Shown here one piece after another: positions 32,282 through 41,524 of a stretch of DNA of 64,000 nt. The position numbers were made by a program, and so were the translations under genes. Every line of letters begins with the position of its first letter. Position 1 is the stretch's first letter. The notes under the pieces were generated by a model. It did no database searches. It was not told where the DNA came from and saw nothing but the letters and a program-made list of their open reading frames with translations. Where the stretch lies: NCBI GenBank assembly GCA_002423435.1, contig DIWE01000018.1, positions 59,612-123,611 on the forward strand. Reading direction: 5' to 3'. The stretch is from Clostridiales bacterium UBA6114 (GTDB lineage Bacteria; Bacillota; Clostridia; Oscillospirales; Butyricicoccaceae).

Positions 32282-33805
32282 TCAGAGCTCGCTGCCGGCG
32301 CTTTTGATCAGGGAGATATAGGTTTCCACCGCGGCGCCCAGGGAGGCGTCCCGAATCAGCTGATCGTTCTGCTCCGACAGGTTTCGCGCCTCCAAAAGGA
32401 GCGGGGACATGCGGTAGACCCGGTCGCAGACCCTTTCGAAGTGCCGTGCGCCGTTTGAGCAGACCGCGACGGCCGGGGCGATCAGGATTCTTCCGAACCG
32501 CTTTTTCACGGCCCGGTAGATCATCCTGTACGCCTCCGTCTGCGTATCCGATATGGCGGAGGGCTCCCACGTTTCGAGCTCGTGGATGGAAACGGGGAGG
32601 TCCGACGTGATATCCCTTAAATAATCGACGACAAATCCGGCGGAGTCCCCGTTTAGGAGCCTGATATCCAATAAAGCCTCCGCTTTTAAGGGCCCCGATT
32701 TTGCCTTCGCCCCTTCCGCACTACTCCGGACGTCGATCGTCGTCGTGAGCATCGGACAGTCCGAGGGCTCATTGCGAAACAGCCGGAACAAAAGGCCGCC
32801 CGTAAAGGGCAGGTTGCCGACGGCGAACCGCTTGTCAAACGTCAGCGCGGGCGCCATGATTTTATAGTACCGTCTGGCCGTGTCGGTGATCCGGTAGCGC
32901 ACGGGCGCCGCCTCGATCCTTGAAAGCGCTTCCTCAAGCACCTTCTGCGGATCCTTTTCTACCGCGCCTTTTTTCTTGTTTTTCCGTTCGGTCGGTTTAC
33001 CCGTGCTCCCCGATGCGACAAGCTTCAATTTGAGCCTGCCTTTTTCGGTGACGCCGATCGCGGCGCTCGCAACGGACCGGTTAGAAGCGGCAAAGGGAAG
33101 AATCCTGCCCGAGGCGTACAGCACAAAGGCCGGCCTGATTTTTTTCCGGTAAAACATTCTTGCGATGTTGAACATCCCGTTTTGACCGCCGGACTCGCCG
33201 TCGTGGCCGAACGCGAAATAGATATCCCGCTTTGTCGGGGCGTATCCCGCCCGGATCAGATATTCGGCCGCCTCCAGCATTGCGATCACGTTGCATTTCC
33301 CGCCAGCGGCGCCAGGGCCGGTAATCAGGCTTTTTTCGATATATTCATCCTCTTTTTTGGGAGCCGGCTTCGTTTTTTTCAAATCCACGTCGAAATGCGA
33401 GCAGAACACGGCGGGTTCATTCGTCTCGGCCGACTTTGACGGCCAGTAAAAAAGCAGGCTGCCCGCGCCGTAAATATCGAAGCCGAACGTCTGAAAGACC
33501 CCGGGGTACCGCTCCTCCAGCATTTTCCGGAACAGGGCCAGCGATTCGGGGGCGTCCTCCCGCGTCTCGATGCCGGCCGCAAGCTTGAGGCTTTCCGCGG
33601 CGCGCTCCCTCACATCGATGTCGGGCGGGCTTAATTTATAGCGTTCCTTCCCGCGCGGGATCTTACCCATGCGCAGCGTGCTGATGAGCGGGATGAAAAC
33701 CGCCGCCAAAGCGAGAACGGATATGAAGAACCAGAAAAAATCCACGTTCTGTTCGTAGAAGCTTCCAAGCTCGATTCTGATCCAGGCCAGAAAATTCTGA
33801 AGCAT
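32282..33805 (-). CDS. Membrane-anchored M20 peptidase-like protein, probably inactive
   Basis: 507 residues with one N-terminal membrane helix (about 22-42, FFWFFISVLALAAVFIPLIS) and an M20/carboxypeptidase-S-like body. The first metal ligands are retained (SHFDVD, H137 and D139). The bridging aspartate position of the usual GRGA-x-D-x-K motif reads GPGAAGGK (163-170), and the catalytic EE pair reads HDGESGG (201-207) with the general-base Glu replaced by Gly. The last histidine segment GARHFE is kept. It therefore looks like a pseudo-peptidase or an enzyme with altered chemistry. The gene begins only 22 bases from the inverted-repeat element at 33827. Confidence 0.78.
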   Translation of the reverse strand: MLQNFLAWIRIELGSFYEQNVDFFWFFISVLALAAVFIPLISTLRMGKIPRGKERYKLSPPDIDVRERAAESLKLAAGIETREDAPESLALFRKMLEERYPGVFQTFGFDIYGAGSLLFYWPSKSAETNEPAVFCSHFDVDLKKTKPAPKKEDEYIEKSLITGPGAAGGKCNVIAMLEAAEYLIRAGYAPTKRDIYFAFGHDGESGGQNGMFNIARMFYRKKIRPAFVLYASGRILPFAASNRSVASAAIGVTEKGRLKLKLVASGSTGKPTERKNKKKGAVEKDPQKVLEEALSRIEAAPVRYRITDTARRYYKIMAPALTFDKRFAVGNLPFTGGLLFRLFRNEPSDCPMLTTTIDVRSSAEGAKAKSGPLKAEALLDIRLLNGDSAGFVVDYLRDITSDLPVSIHELETWEPSAISDTQTEAYRMIYRAVKKRFGRILIAPAVAVCSNGARHFERVCDRVYRMSPLLLEARNLSEQNDQLIRDASLGAAVETYISLIKSAGSEL

Positions 33806-33826
33806 CCGTATGTCCCTTCCTTAAGC

Positions 33827-34090
33827 ATAAGAGGCAAATCCGAACCCGTTTTTGAGGGACGGGATTCCGCCATTGCCGCAGAAATCCCCATTGCCATACG
33901 TCAGTATTGCCAATGCGTCTTTCCTTGCACTGACAAAATCCCGTTCCCTCAAAAATCTTCGACCCCTATGCTTCGATTTTTGGTAGATTTCGAGGCGGCC
34001 GACGACGGCGGGCTGACGCCCGCCTAGGAGAACAACGAAGAAAGATGCCAAAAGGCGCTGCATAGAGGCGGGTTCGGATTTGCCTCTTAT
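33827..34090. repeat. 264-bp element with 22-base terminal inverted repeats
   Basis: ATAAGAGGCAAATCCGAACC and two further bases at 33827-33848 are perfectly complemented at 34069-34090. A second nested inverted pair (TTTTTGAGGGACGGGATT at 33849-33866 against 33937-33955, with one extra base) lies inside. There is no credible gene; an 80-codon open frame within it has no ribosome site or family. It sits between the ribF stop, which it overlaps by 3 bases, and the start region of the M20-like gene. It looks like a non-autonomous mobile element inserted at the end of the core operon. Confidence 0.78.
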
Positions 34091-34992
34091 TTGTGCCCGG
34101 CTTCGTTAAAGTATTCCCCGGCCGATTGGATATCCTGTTCGATCTGCCTTAAGAGCGCGTCCGCATCGCCGTATTTCCGCTCGGGCCGCAGATAGTGCAA
34201 AAGCTGCAGCCTTGCCTGCTTTCCGTACGCGTTGCCCCGGTAGCCGATCGCGTTGGTCTCGATGGTGACGCCGCCTCCGGTCCCGAACGTCGGCCGGACG
34301 CCGATATTCGTCACTGCCGGATAGCGCTGTCCGTCGAGCTCGACCCTTGTGGCATATACGCCGAACGGCGGCAGCAAGATCGACGGGGCGCACACCATAT
34401 TGATGGTGGGAACCAGCCTTTTCGAGCCGACGCCCCTGCCGTAAAGCACGTTTCCCGCGATTTCATGGGCATGTCCCAAATACGAATTTGCGCTTTCAAT
34501 ATCGCCGTTTGTCAGGAATTCCTTGATTTTGGTCGTGCTCACCGTCTGTCCGCCGAGCCTTACGTCCTTTATGATATCGCAGCCGATCCCGTGCTCTGTG
34601 CAAATCTCACGGAGCTTTTCGGCGTCGCCGAGCCCCTTGTGGCCAAACCGGAAGTTTTCGCCCGCGATCAGGTGGCGGGCATGATATTTTTCCAAAAGAA
34701 ACCGATGAAAAAAATCCGTCCAGGGAAGGTTCATCATCGCCTCGTCGAACGGGAGCATGAGCACCTCGGAAACGCCGCCGATGCGTATTAGCATCTCGGC
34801 GCGCTGTTCATTGGTCGTCAGCGTTTTGATATCCCGTTTCAACAGCAGGGCGTCCGGATGATGGTCGAATGTGAGCGCCGTACTGCGCAGGCCACGGCTT
34901 TCGGAAAGCTCACGGCAGCGATTTAAAAGCTTCTGGTGTCCGATGTGAACGCCGTCGAAAAAGCCAAGCGCAATGGCCCTGTTTAATTCCAT
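34087..34992 (-). CDS. ribF: Bifunctional riboflavin kinase/FAD synthetase
   Basis: 301 residues from MELNRAIALGFFDGVHIGHQ, with GGAGGGG upstream. The nucleotidyltransferase signature GFFDGVHIGH comes first and STTKIKEFLTNGDIESANSYLG follows in the middle. The C-terminal flavokinase domain has GSKRLVPTINM and TNIGVRPTF. It makes FMN and FAD from riboflavin. It is the last gene of the conserved operon, 15 bases after truB. The stop codon lies inside the terminal repeat of the downstream element, so insertion may have trimmed or replaced the original 3' end. Confidence 0.95.
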   Translation of the reverse strand: MELNRAIALGFFDGVHIGHQKLLNRCRELSESRGLRSTALTFDHHPDALLLKRDIKTLTTNEQRAEMLIRIGGVSEVLMLPFDEAMMNLPWTDFFHRFLLEKYHARHLIAGENFRFGHKGLGDAEKLREICTEHGIGCDIIKDVRLGGQTVSTTKIKEFLTNGDIESANSYLGHAHEIAGNVLYGRGVGSKRLVPTINMVCAPSILLPPFGVYATRVELDGQRYPAVTNIGVRPTFGTGGGVTIETNAIGYRGNAYGKQARLQLLHYLRPERKYGDADALLRQIEQDIQSAGEYFNEAGHK

Positions 34993-35007
34993 AGGCCCCT
35001 CCAAAGG

Positions 35008-35922
35008 TCAGCAAAAGAAATTTTTTTCGCAGAAAATCGCCTGTCCGCCGGAAAAAAGGGGTTTCTGCCGCCCCAGCATGAGAAAGGCGCCGTCGGGCGC
35101 ATAAACGCGGCAAAGCCCGCCGGGTTTCAGCGGCGGTCCGTCTTCGACCGACGACAGGGGGACGAACGCGCCGTTTCTCACCCGCGTTTCCCCGTAGGAG
35201 TCCACCCGCAGCCCGGGATATTCCATAAACAGGGTGTCGGGCGCGAGAATATACCTTTCGATCTCCCCGCTTTCGGCGAGCTGCCCGACCCTTTGGAGGG
35301 AGAGCGCTTCCTCGATCCGGAACATCCCGGACCTCGTCCTGCGAAGCGCCGTCATGACGGCCCCGCAGCCGAGAGCATCCCCGAGATCGGTGCAGATCGT
35401 CCGGATATAAGTACCCGCCGAGCAAAGTATCCGCGCCTCGTATTCCGGCGGCGTCTCGCCCGCGTTTATAAGCTCCGCCCGATAGACGGTGATTTCCCTC
35501 GCCTTGCGCTCGACGGTGACGCCGCGGCGCGCATACTCGTAAAGCCTTTTGCCGTCCACCTTGACCGCGGAGTACATCGGGGGCACCTGGGAGATCCGCC
35601 CGACAAACGAGCAAAGAGCCTCCCCGACCTCCTTTTGGGACACGCGGACAGCCTTTTCCCCGATGACACGTCCCGTGATATCGCCCGTGTCGGTGGAAAG
35701 CCCGAGCCGGAACCGGACGACGTATTCCTTGTCGTGGCCGGAGGCAAACTCGCAGCACCGGGTAGCCTCGCCCAGAAACACCGGCAGCACGCCGATCGCC
35801 ATCGGGTCGAGCGTCCCGCTGTGACCGATCCTGCGCATTTTGAAGATCCCGCGAAGGACGGCGATCACGTCGTGGGACGTATAATCCCGCGGCTTATCGA
35901 TTACAATGATTCCTCTATGCAT
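35008..35922 (-). CDS. truB: tRNA pseudouridine-55 synthase
   Basis: 304 residues starting MHRGIIVIDKPRDYTSHDVI. RIGHSGTLDPMAIGVLPV contains the catalytic aspartate, and a PUA-like tail follows. The enzyme forms pseudouridine at position 55 of tRNA. The gene overlaps the end of the nrnA-type gene by 22 bases, in the standard order rbfA-nrnA-truB-ribF. Confidence 0.95.
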   Translation of the reverse strand: MHRGIIVIDKPRDYTSHDVIAVLRGIFKMRRIGHSGTLDPMAIGVLPVFLGEATRCCEFASGHDKEYVVRFRLGLSTDTGDITGRVIGEKAVRVSQKEVGEALCSFVGRISQVPPMYSAVKVDGKRLYEYARRGVTVERKAREITVYRAELINAGETPPEYEARILCSAGTYIRTICTDLGDALGCGAVMTALRRTRSGMFRIEEALSLQRVGQLAESGEIERYILAPDTLFMEYPGLRVDSYGETRVRNGAFVPLSSVEDGPPLKPGGLCRVYAPDGAFLMLGRQKPLFSGGQAIFCEKNFFC

Positions 35923-36854
35923 TGCACTGCAGCCTCAAGCACGGTAAGTTCATTTTCAGCGGGCGCCCCCTTAAGGCTTCCTCCGGCGGCCCGCTCGTGG
36001 CCGCCTCCGCCGAACCGGGCGCAGATGCCGGCGGCGTCGTAGCCGTAAGAGGTCCGCACCGAAATCTTCGAATTCCCGTTTATTGTTTCGGAAATCATGA
36101 TTCCGGCGCACACGCCCCTGATCTGGCGGGGCAGCGCCGCGAGATTTTCAAGGTCGTCCTCGGTCGCGCCCGTACTGTCGATCACGGCTCTCGGCAAAAG
36201 GCAGATCGCAATCCTTCCGTCCTTATAAAAATGCAGGTTGTCGAATACGTACCGCTCCACTTCGAACCGCGCCTGTGTTTTGCTTTCAAAAAATTCCCGG
36301 TTGATTTCGGAGGCCGGAATCCCCGCCTCATAACAGTCCGCCGCGATTCTTAAGGTGCGCGCCTTTGTGTTGGAATATTTAAAACACCCGGTATCGGTGG
36401 ATATGGCGACGTAAATTGCCTCGGCGGTTTTAAGATCGAACGGCGCCTCGAGCGCGCGGATAAGCTCATAAACGATTTCTCCGCAGGCCGCGGAATTCTC
36501 CTCGAGCAGGTATTCTCCCGCATTTAAAGTATTTGTCCTGTGGTGGTCGATGCAAAGGTCGATCCTGTCTTTATAAACTTCGGCGTTTCTGCAGATCAAC
36601 TCGTCGCTTGCGACATCGCAGCTTACGACGAACGCGGGCTGAAAGCCGGCGGGCGCCGCAAGGCCGTCAAACAGCGGTTCAAACCGCGGCGTGATCTCCG
36701 GGTTTAAGAACACGAAGACGCGTTTATTGAGCCCGCGCAGCGCCCTGCAAAGCGCCGCCGCCGATCCGATCGTGTCCCCGTCCGGGCGGCGATGGGTCAG
36801 GATCAGGATATCGTCCGCGCCCGACAGGCGGGAGGCCGCGTCACTGATCGTCAT
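35901..36854 (-). CDS. nrnA: DHH-family phosphoesterase (NrnA, oligoribonuclease/pAp phosphatase)
   Basis: 317 residues from the ATG at 36854, preceded by AAAGGAGCGG; a longer start at 36875 lacks a site. Manganese-binding motifs are THRRPDGDTIGSAAAL, DVASDELICRN and CIDHHRTN (the DHH motif). The C-terminal DHHA1 domain ends with FGGGGHERAAGGSL. It degrades nanoRNAs and dephosphorylates 3'-phosphoadenosine 5'-phosphate. The start lies within the end of rbfA. Confidence 0.93.
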   Translation of the reverse strand: MTISDAASRLSGADDILILTHRRPDGDTIGSAAALCRALRGLNKRVFVFLNPEITPRFEPLFDGLAAPAGFQPAFVVSCDVASDELICRNAEVYKDRIDLCIDHHRTNTLNAGEYLLEENSAACGEIVYELIRALEAPFDLKTAEAIYVAISTDTGCFKYSNTKARTLRIAADCYEAGIPASEINREFFESKTQARFEVERYVFDNLHFYKDGRIAICLLPRAVIDSTGATEDDLENLAALPRQIRGVCAGIMISETINGNSKISVRTSYGYDAAGICARFGGGGHERAAGGSLKGAPAENELTVLEAAVQCIEESL

Positions 36855-37209
36855 CGGTCTTCCGCTCCTTTTCATTCAGGCTGTTTATGATGTTTGAAAT
36901 CCGAACCCCGGTCGATATGGAATCATCCGGGACAATGATCAGCTCGGGGGTGTACCGCAAATTGACCCTCTGCGAAATCTCGCGCCGCAGGTACCCGAGG
37001 GCCGACTTGATCCCAGCGAGCGCATTTTTTTTATCCTCTTCCGTGCCGAGCACGCTTACATACACCTTGCAATAGCGCAGGTCCCCCGTCACGTCGCACC
37101 GGGTGATGCTGACGAGCCCGTGAATCCGGGGGTCCTTCAGCGTGCGCATCGCGTCGGACAGCGCCCTCATGACCTCCTCGCTGATTCGGTCGATCCGATT
37201 ATGAGCCAT
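36841..37209 (-). CDS. rbfA: 30S ribosome-binding factor A
   Basis: 122 residues from MAHNRIDRISEEVMRALSDA. KDPRIHGLVSITRCDVTGDL and LRYTPELIIVPDDSI are typical RbfA motifs. It helps mature the 16S rRNA 5' end. A GGAG site lies 8 bases upstream. It follows infB by 65 bases. Confidence 0.95.
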   Translation of the reverse strand: MAHNRIDRISEEVMRALSDAMRTLKDPRIHGLVSITRCDVTGDLRYCKVYVSVLGTEEDKKNALAGIKSALGYLRREISQRVNLRYTPELIIVPDDSISTGVRISNIINSLNEKERKTDDDQ

Positions 37210-37274
37210 ATGATCAGCTCCCAACATAAAACAAATAAATTCAGGGCCTGTTCACACAAACGCCCGAAGCCCAT

Positions 37275-39629
37275 CTACCTGGGTATTTCCTCCATTGCGT
37301 ACACCTCGACAATGTCGCCTTCCTTCAAGTCGTTAAACTTCTCAACGCTTAATCCGCATTCAAAGCCGGACGCGACTTCCTTTACGTCGTCCTTAAACCG
37401 CTTGAGCGAGGCAAGCTCTCCCTCATGGATGACGATGCCGTTTCTGACGACGCGCACGGAGGAGGAGCGGATGATTTTCCCGTCTAAAACATGGCAGCCC
37501 GCGATCGTGCCGATCCCGGAGACCTTAAAGGTCTGGCGGATTTCGGCGTGGCCGAGGACGACCTCTTTGTATTTCGGCGCGAGCATGCCCTTCATCGCCG
37601 ACTCCATTTCCTCAATACAGTCGTAAATGATCCGGTAAAGCCGGATATCGACATCCTGCCGCGCGGCGCTGTCGAGGACCATCTGGTCGGGCCGCACGTT
37701 AAAGCCGACGATGACGGCGCCCGACGCCGACGCAAGCATGACGTCCGATTCGTTGACCGCGCCGACGGTCGAATGGATGACGCGCACGCGGACCTCGTCG
37801 TTGGACAGCTTTTCAAGCGACGTTTTGACCGCCTCGGCCGAGCCCTGGACGTCGGCCTTGACGATCACGTTTAATTCCTTGACGTCTCCCTGCTGAATAT
37901 GCTCGAACAGGTTTTCGAGGGTGATTTTTTCCGTATTGCCTAACTTTTCGGCCTTCTCCTGGTTCTTTCGCTGCTCGACAAGCTCGCGGGCCATGCGCTC
38001 GTCGTTTACGGCGTGGAACAGGTCTCCGGCCTCCGGCACTTCCGAAAGGCCGATGATCTCGACCGGGACGGACGGCCCCGCCGACTCGATTTTATTGCCC
38101 TTGTCGTCGGACATCGCCCTCACATGCCCGACCGCCTTGCCGGCGATGATGACGTCGCCGAATTTGAGCGTCCCGTTTTGCACCAGGACGGTCGCGACCG
38201 GGCCTCTGCCGCGGTCGAGCTTCGCCTCGATCACGACGCCCCTGGCCGCCCGGTTGGGGTTGGCCTTGAGTTCCCGCATATCCGTCGTCAGCAAAACCAT
38301 TTCCAGAAGGTTCTCGATGCCCTCGTGGTTTTTGGCCGAGACCTTGCACACGATGGTCTCGCCGCCCCAATCCTCGGGCACGAGATTGTGCTCGGTGAGC
38401 TGCTGCATGACGCGGTCCGGGTTTGCGCCCGGCTTATCCATTTTATTGACCGCGACGATAATCGGCACGTTCGCGGCTTTTGCGTGATTGATCGCCTCGA
38501 TCGTCTGCGGCATGATGCCGTCGTCGGCCGCGACGACAAGGATCGCGATGTCGGTCGCCTGGGCGCCGCGCGCGCGCATGGACGTAAACGCCTCGTGCCC
38601 CGGCGTGTCGAGGAATGTGATATTCCTGCCGCTCAAGTTTACCCGGTACGCGCCGATATGCTGCGTGATCCCCCCGGCCTCGCCGGAGACGACATTGGTA
38701 TGCCGGATGGCGTCGAGGAGGGAGGTTTTTCCATGGTCGACATGCCCCATCACGACGACGACGGGGTCCCTCTGGGACAGATTCTCGTCAAGGTCGTCGG
38801 AGTCGTCGATCAGCCGCTCTTCAATCGTGACGGTCACTTCCTTTTCGACCTTTGCGCCGAATTCAAGCGCGACCAGCGCCGCCGTATCGTAATCGATCAT
38901 CTGGGAAATCGACGCCATCACCCCGAGCTTCATCAGCTGCTTTATCACATCGGCAGACGTCTTTTTAAGCCGCATCGCGAGCTCGCCCACATTTATTTCC
39001 TCGGGAATAGAAACCTTGAGCTGCGCTTTTTTCGCCATCTCCTGCTGGAGACGCTTCATTTTCTCCTGCTCTTCCTGATACTTCTTACTGCCGACAAAGG
39101 GCCTTTTGTCGTTTGTCCGCTTCTTCGCGAACTTTTGTTTGCCCTGGCTGAATTTATTCGCCGACTCGGGTACCAGCGCATCCACCTTATCGTCGTATTT
39201 TGAGAGATCGACGGCGACCGTTCTTGTATCGACATACCGCACGTCGGCCGGGCCCTTTCTGAGCGTCCGGTTTTCGGCGTTTGCCTGCGGCTGCTGCGCC
39301 GCGGGCTTTTGGTCGGAAGGGGGTGCCGCCTTTTCGGGGGCCGGGCGGCTTGTGCCCGGCGAAGCCTTCGGCTCCTCTGTCTTCCCCGCCTCTTTTCCTT
39401 CCTCCTGGGACTTTATCTCGGGTGGTCTGGACGTTGCAAAAATCTCCTGTATGTCCTCCACCTGTCTGTTGAGCGTGAGGTAATCGAAGATTACATCGAG
39501 CTCCTTCTCCGTAAGCACCTGCATATGGTTTTTAGGCGCTGTCAGGTAGGTCGAGAGTATGTCGGCAATCGTTTTTGTCGGAACATTAAAATCTTTTGCC
39601 ACCTCATGTACACGATATTTAATCATCAT
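37275..39629 (-). CDS. infB: Translation initiation factor IF-2
   Basis: 784 residues. The IF-2 N-domain (MIKYRVHEVAKDFNVPTKTI) leads into a low-complexity Pro/Ala/Lys linker (about 70-125) and a second N-domain. The GTPase domain has GHVDHGKT at 295-302, DTPGHEAF and NKMDKPGAN, and the C-terminal fMet-tRNA-binding domain ends VEVYAMEEIPR. It starts at tandem ATGs after GAAGGG, overlapping the ylxQ stop. Confidence 0.97.
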   Translation of the reverse strand: MMIKYRVHEVAKDFNVPTKTIADILSTYLTAPKNHMQVLTEKELDVIFDYLTLNRQVEDIQEIFATSRPPEIKSQEEGKEAGKTEEPKASPGTSRPAPEKAAPPSDQKPAAQQPQANAENRTLRKGPADVRYVDTRTVAVDLSKYDDKVDALVPESANKFSQGKQKFAKKRTNDKRPFVGSKKYQEEQEKMKRLQQEMAKKAQLKVSIPEEINVGELAMRLKKTSADVIKQLMKLGVMASISQMIDYDTAALVALEFGAKVEKEVTVTIEERLIDDSDDLDENLSQRDPVVVVMGHVDHGKTSLLDAIRHTNVVSGEAGGITQHIGAYRVNLSGRNITFLDTPGHEAFTSMRARGAQATDIAILVVAADDGIMPQTIEAINHAKAANVPIIVAVNKMDKPGANPDRVMQQLTEHNLVPEDWGGETIVCKVSAKNHEGIENLLEMVLLTTDMRELKANPNRAARGVVIEAKLDRGRGPVATVLVQNGTLKFGDVIIAGKAVGHVRAMSDDKGNKIESAGPSVPVEIIGLSEVPEAGDLFHAVNDERMARELVEQRKNQEKAEKLGNTEKITLENLFEHIQQGDVKELNVIVKADVQGSAEAVKTSLEKLSNDEVRVRVIHSTVGAVNESDVMLASASGAVIVGFNVRPDQMVLDSAARQDVDIRLYRIIYDCIEEMESAMKGMLAPKYKEVVLGHAEIRQTFKVSGIGTIAGCHVLDGKIIRSSSVRVVRNGIVIHEGELASLKRFKDDVKEVASGFECGLSVEKFNDLKEGDIVEVYAMEEIPR

Positions 39630-40000
39630 AACCCTTCACGCTCCCCCTCGGAATTTTTGTTTTTGACTTCTTCTCTTTTTCCAATCCGGATCAGGCATTC
39701 CGGCGGCAGTTTCCGGATCAGCGCCTGCGCGAATTTTTTGTCGCAAACAGCCGCGACGGCGAGGCTCTCTCTCGAAAGAAGCCGCCCAAGCTCCGCCTTT
39801 GTTACGGGAAGCGTTATCAGCTCTCCCTTTATCTCCCCCGCGTACCCCTTTGCGCGGTTTATCAGGTTTGGCGATGCGTCCGACGCGATCAGCAAAGCCT
39901 TTGCCCTCCCCGTTCTCACAGCATCATAGCAAGCCTCGTCCCCATACGCAAGCTTGCCTGCTTTTTTCATCAGACCGAGAAAATTCAGGATATTATTCAT
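39626..40000 (-). CDS. ylxQ: L7Ae-family ribosomal-type protein (YlxQ)
   Basis: 124 residues from MNNILNFLGLMKKAGKLAYG. The L7Ae/L30e RNA-binding fold is shown by AKALLIASDASPNLINRAKG and LAVAAVCDKKFAQALIR. Probably an RNA-binding protein linked to the ribosome or RNase P; the role is not firmly known. It overlaps ylxR by 8 bases and infB by 4. Confidence 0.9.
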   Translation of the reverse strand: MNNILNFLGLMKKAGKLAYGDEACYDAVRTGRAKALLIASDASPNLINRAKGYAGEIKGELITLPVTKAELGRLLSRESLAVAAVCDKKFAQALIRKLPPECLIRIGKREEVKNKNSEGEREGL

Positions 40001-40283
40001 CTTGCGGCTGATCCTCCATCTCGCGGAAAAGCTGCATGAATACCTCTTCGGGCACGGCGCAGCCAAAAGCGCGTTCGATTGCCTTGGTTTTTTTCGCCTT
40101 GTTCAGGCATTCCGTTTGCCGGCACACGTACGCGCCGCGCCCCGGTTTCTTGCCCTTGAAATCGAGCGAGATCTCCCCTTCGGCGGACCGCACGATGCGC
40201 ACCAGGGCACGTTTTTCGAACATCTGCCGGCAGCCTAAACACTGCCGGAGCGGCACTTTTCTCTTCTGCACGTCTATGACCAT
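39993..40283 (-). CDS. ylxR: YlxR/RnpM family nucleic-acid-binding protein
   Basis: 96 residues. RQCLGCRQMFEKRALVRIVR and the GRGAYVCRQTECLNKAKK segment are diagnostic of the DUF448 family. Members bind RNA and modulate RNase P in Bacillus. It lies in the standard nusA-ylxR-ylxQ-infB order. Confidence 0.93.
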   Translation of the reverse strand: MVIDVQKRKVPLRQCLGCRQMFEKRALVRIVRSAEGEISLDFKGKKPGRGAYVCRQTECLNKAKKTKAIERAFGCAVPEEVFMQLFREMEDQPQDE

Positions 40284-40432
40284 TCCTTTCGCGACATCGG
40301 GTGCTCAAATCGGACGTTAAGATTGGACGGCCGTGCTGCGCATATGCTGCGGTTTTACTCCGTTCGAGCAATGCATATAAAATAAAACAAACTGATCTGT
40401 TCAGACCTTAAACCCCTCAATAGACCGGCGCT

Positions 40433-41485
40433 TTATATCTGCGACGACGGCTTGATATCGATTTTATAATTTGTCAGCTTCGCCGCCAGCCGGGCGTTTT
40501 GCCCCTCTTTCCCGATCGCGAGGGAAAGCTGGTCGTCGGGGACCTCAACCCGGCAGCTTTTCCCCTCCGCCAGGATCTCGACCGACACGACGTTTGCGGG
40601 CGACAGGGCAGAGGCGATAAATTCGGCCGGGCCGTCGGAATATTTGATGATATCGATTTTCTCGCCGTGCAGCTCCTCGACGATATTTCCGACGCGGGCG
40701 CCCCTCGGGCCGACGCAGGCGCCGATCGGGTCGACGTTTTCATCGTTTGACCAGACGGCGATTTTAGTCCGGCTGCCCGCCTCGCGCGCGATCGACATGA
40801 TCTCGACGACGCCGTCGTGGATTTCCGGCACCTCAAGCTCGAAAAGCCGTTTTACAAGTCCGGGATGGGTCCTCGATATCAGGATCTGCGGGCCCCTCGC
40901 CCCTTTCCTGACCTCGACGACATACACCTTGACGCGGTCCCCGTCGCGGATCACTTCCCCCTTGACCTGCTCGGACAGGGGCAGCATCGCCTCGGTCTTA
41001 TCCGATTTCCCGCCGATTTCCACAAAAATATTGCCGTTTCTCTGATCAACACGGCTGACGACCGCCGTAAGTATTTCATGCTCTTTCGAGGCGAATTCCT
41101 CAATCATCATGCCCTGTTCCGCTTCCCTTATGCCCTGGATGATGACCTGCTTTGCATTCTGGGAGGCAATGCGCCCGAAATTGTTGGTGTTGATTTCGAC
41201 CGCTATCGTATCGCCGAGCGCGCATTTCTTTGAAATCTTTTTCGCATCCTCGAGCGTGATTTCCGTCGAGTGGTTGGAAACGGTCTCGACCACCGTTTTA
41301 TTTGCAAACATGCGGATTTCCTTTTTGGCCTCGTCGGCTTCTATAAATACATTCTCGGAAGTGCCTCCGCTGTCGTGCTTGTAGGCGGTGATCAGCGCGC
41401 GGGAGATCTTTTCAAGCATATAATCCTTTTTGATCCCCTTTTCCTTTTCCAATAAATCAAGAACATTAAACAACTCGGCGTTCAT
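40433..41485 (-). CDS. nusA: Transcription termination/antitermination factor NusA
   Basis: 350 residues: an N-terminal polymerase-binding domain (MNAELFNVLDLLEKEKGIKK), an S1 domain (ILTAVVSRVDQRNGNIFVEI), and two KH domains with ACVGPRGARVGNIVEEL and LAIGKEGQNARLAAKL. No acidic C-terminal extension, as in other Firmicutes. It enhances pausing and termination. It is the second gene after rimP, downstream of a leader hairpin that could let NusA regulate its own operon. Confidence 0.97.
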   Translation of the reverse strand: MNAELFNVLDLLEKEKGIKKDYMLEKISRALITAYKHDSGGTSENVFIEADEAKKEIRMFANKTVVETVSNHSTEITLEDAKKISKKCALGDTIAVEINTNNFGRIASQNAKQVIIQGIREAEQGMMIEEFASKEHEILTAVVSRVDQRNGNIFVEIGGKSDKTEAMLPLSEQVKGEVIRDGDRVKVYVVEVRKGARGPQILISRTHPGLVKRLFELEVPEIHDGVVEIMSIAREAGSRTKIAVWSNDENVDPIGACVGPRGARVGNIVEELHGEKIDIIKYSDGPAEFIASALSPANVVSVEILAEGKSCRVEVPDDQLSLAIGKEGQNARLAAKLTNYKIDIKPSSQI

Positions 41486-41524
41486 TTTTTCCCTGCACTC
41501 CTCTTTCCTTTATCGCAAATACCA

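Noticed and set aside
33821..34063. 80-codon minus-strand frame within the inverted-repeat element
   Set aside because: No ribosome site, no family, and it lies in the repeat arms.
38013..39203. 396-codon plus-strand open frame opposite infB
   Set aside because: Shadow of the IF-2 gene.
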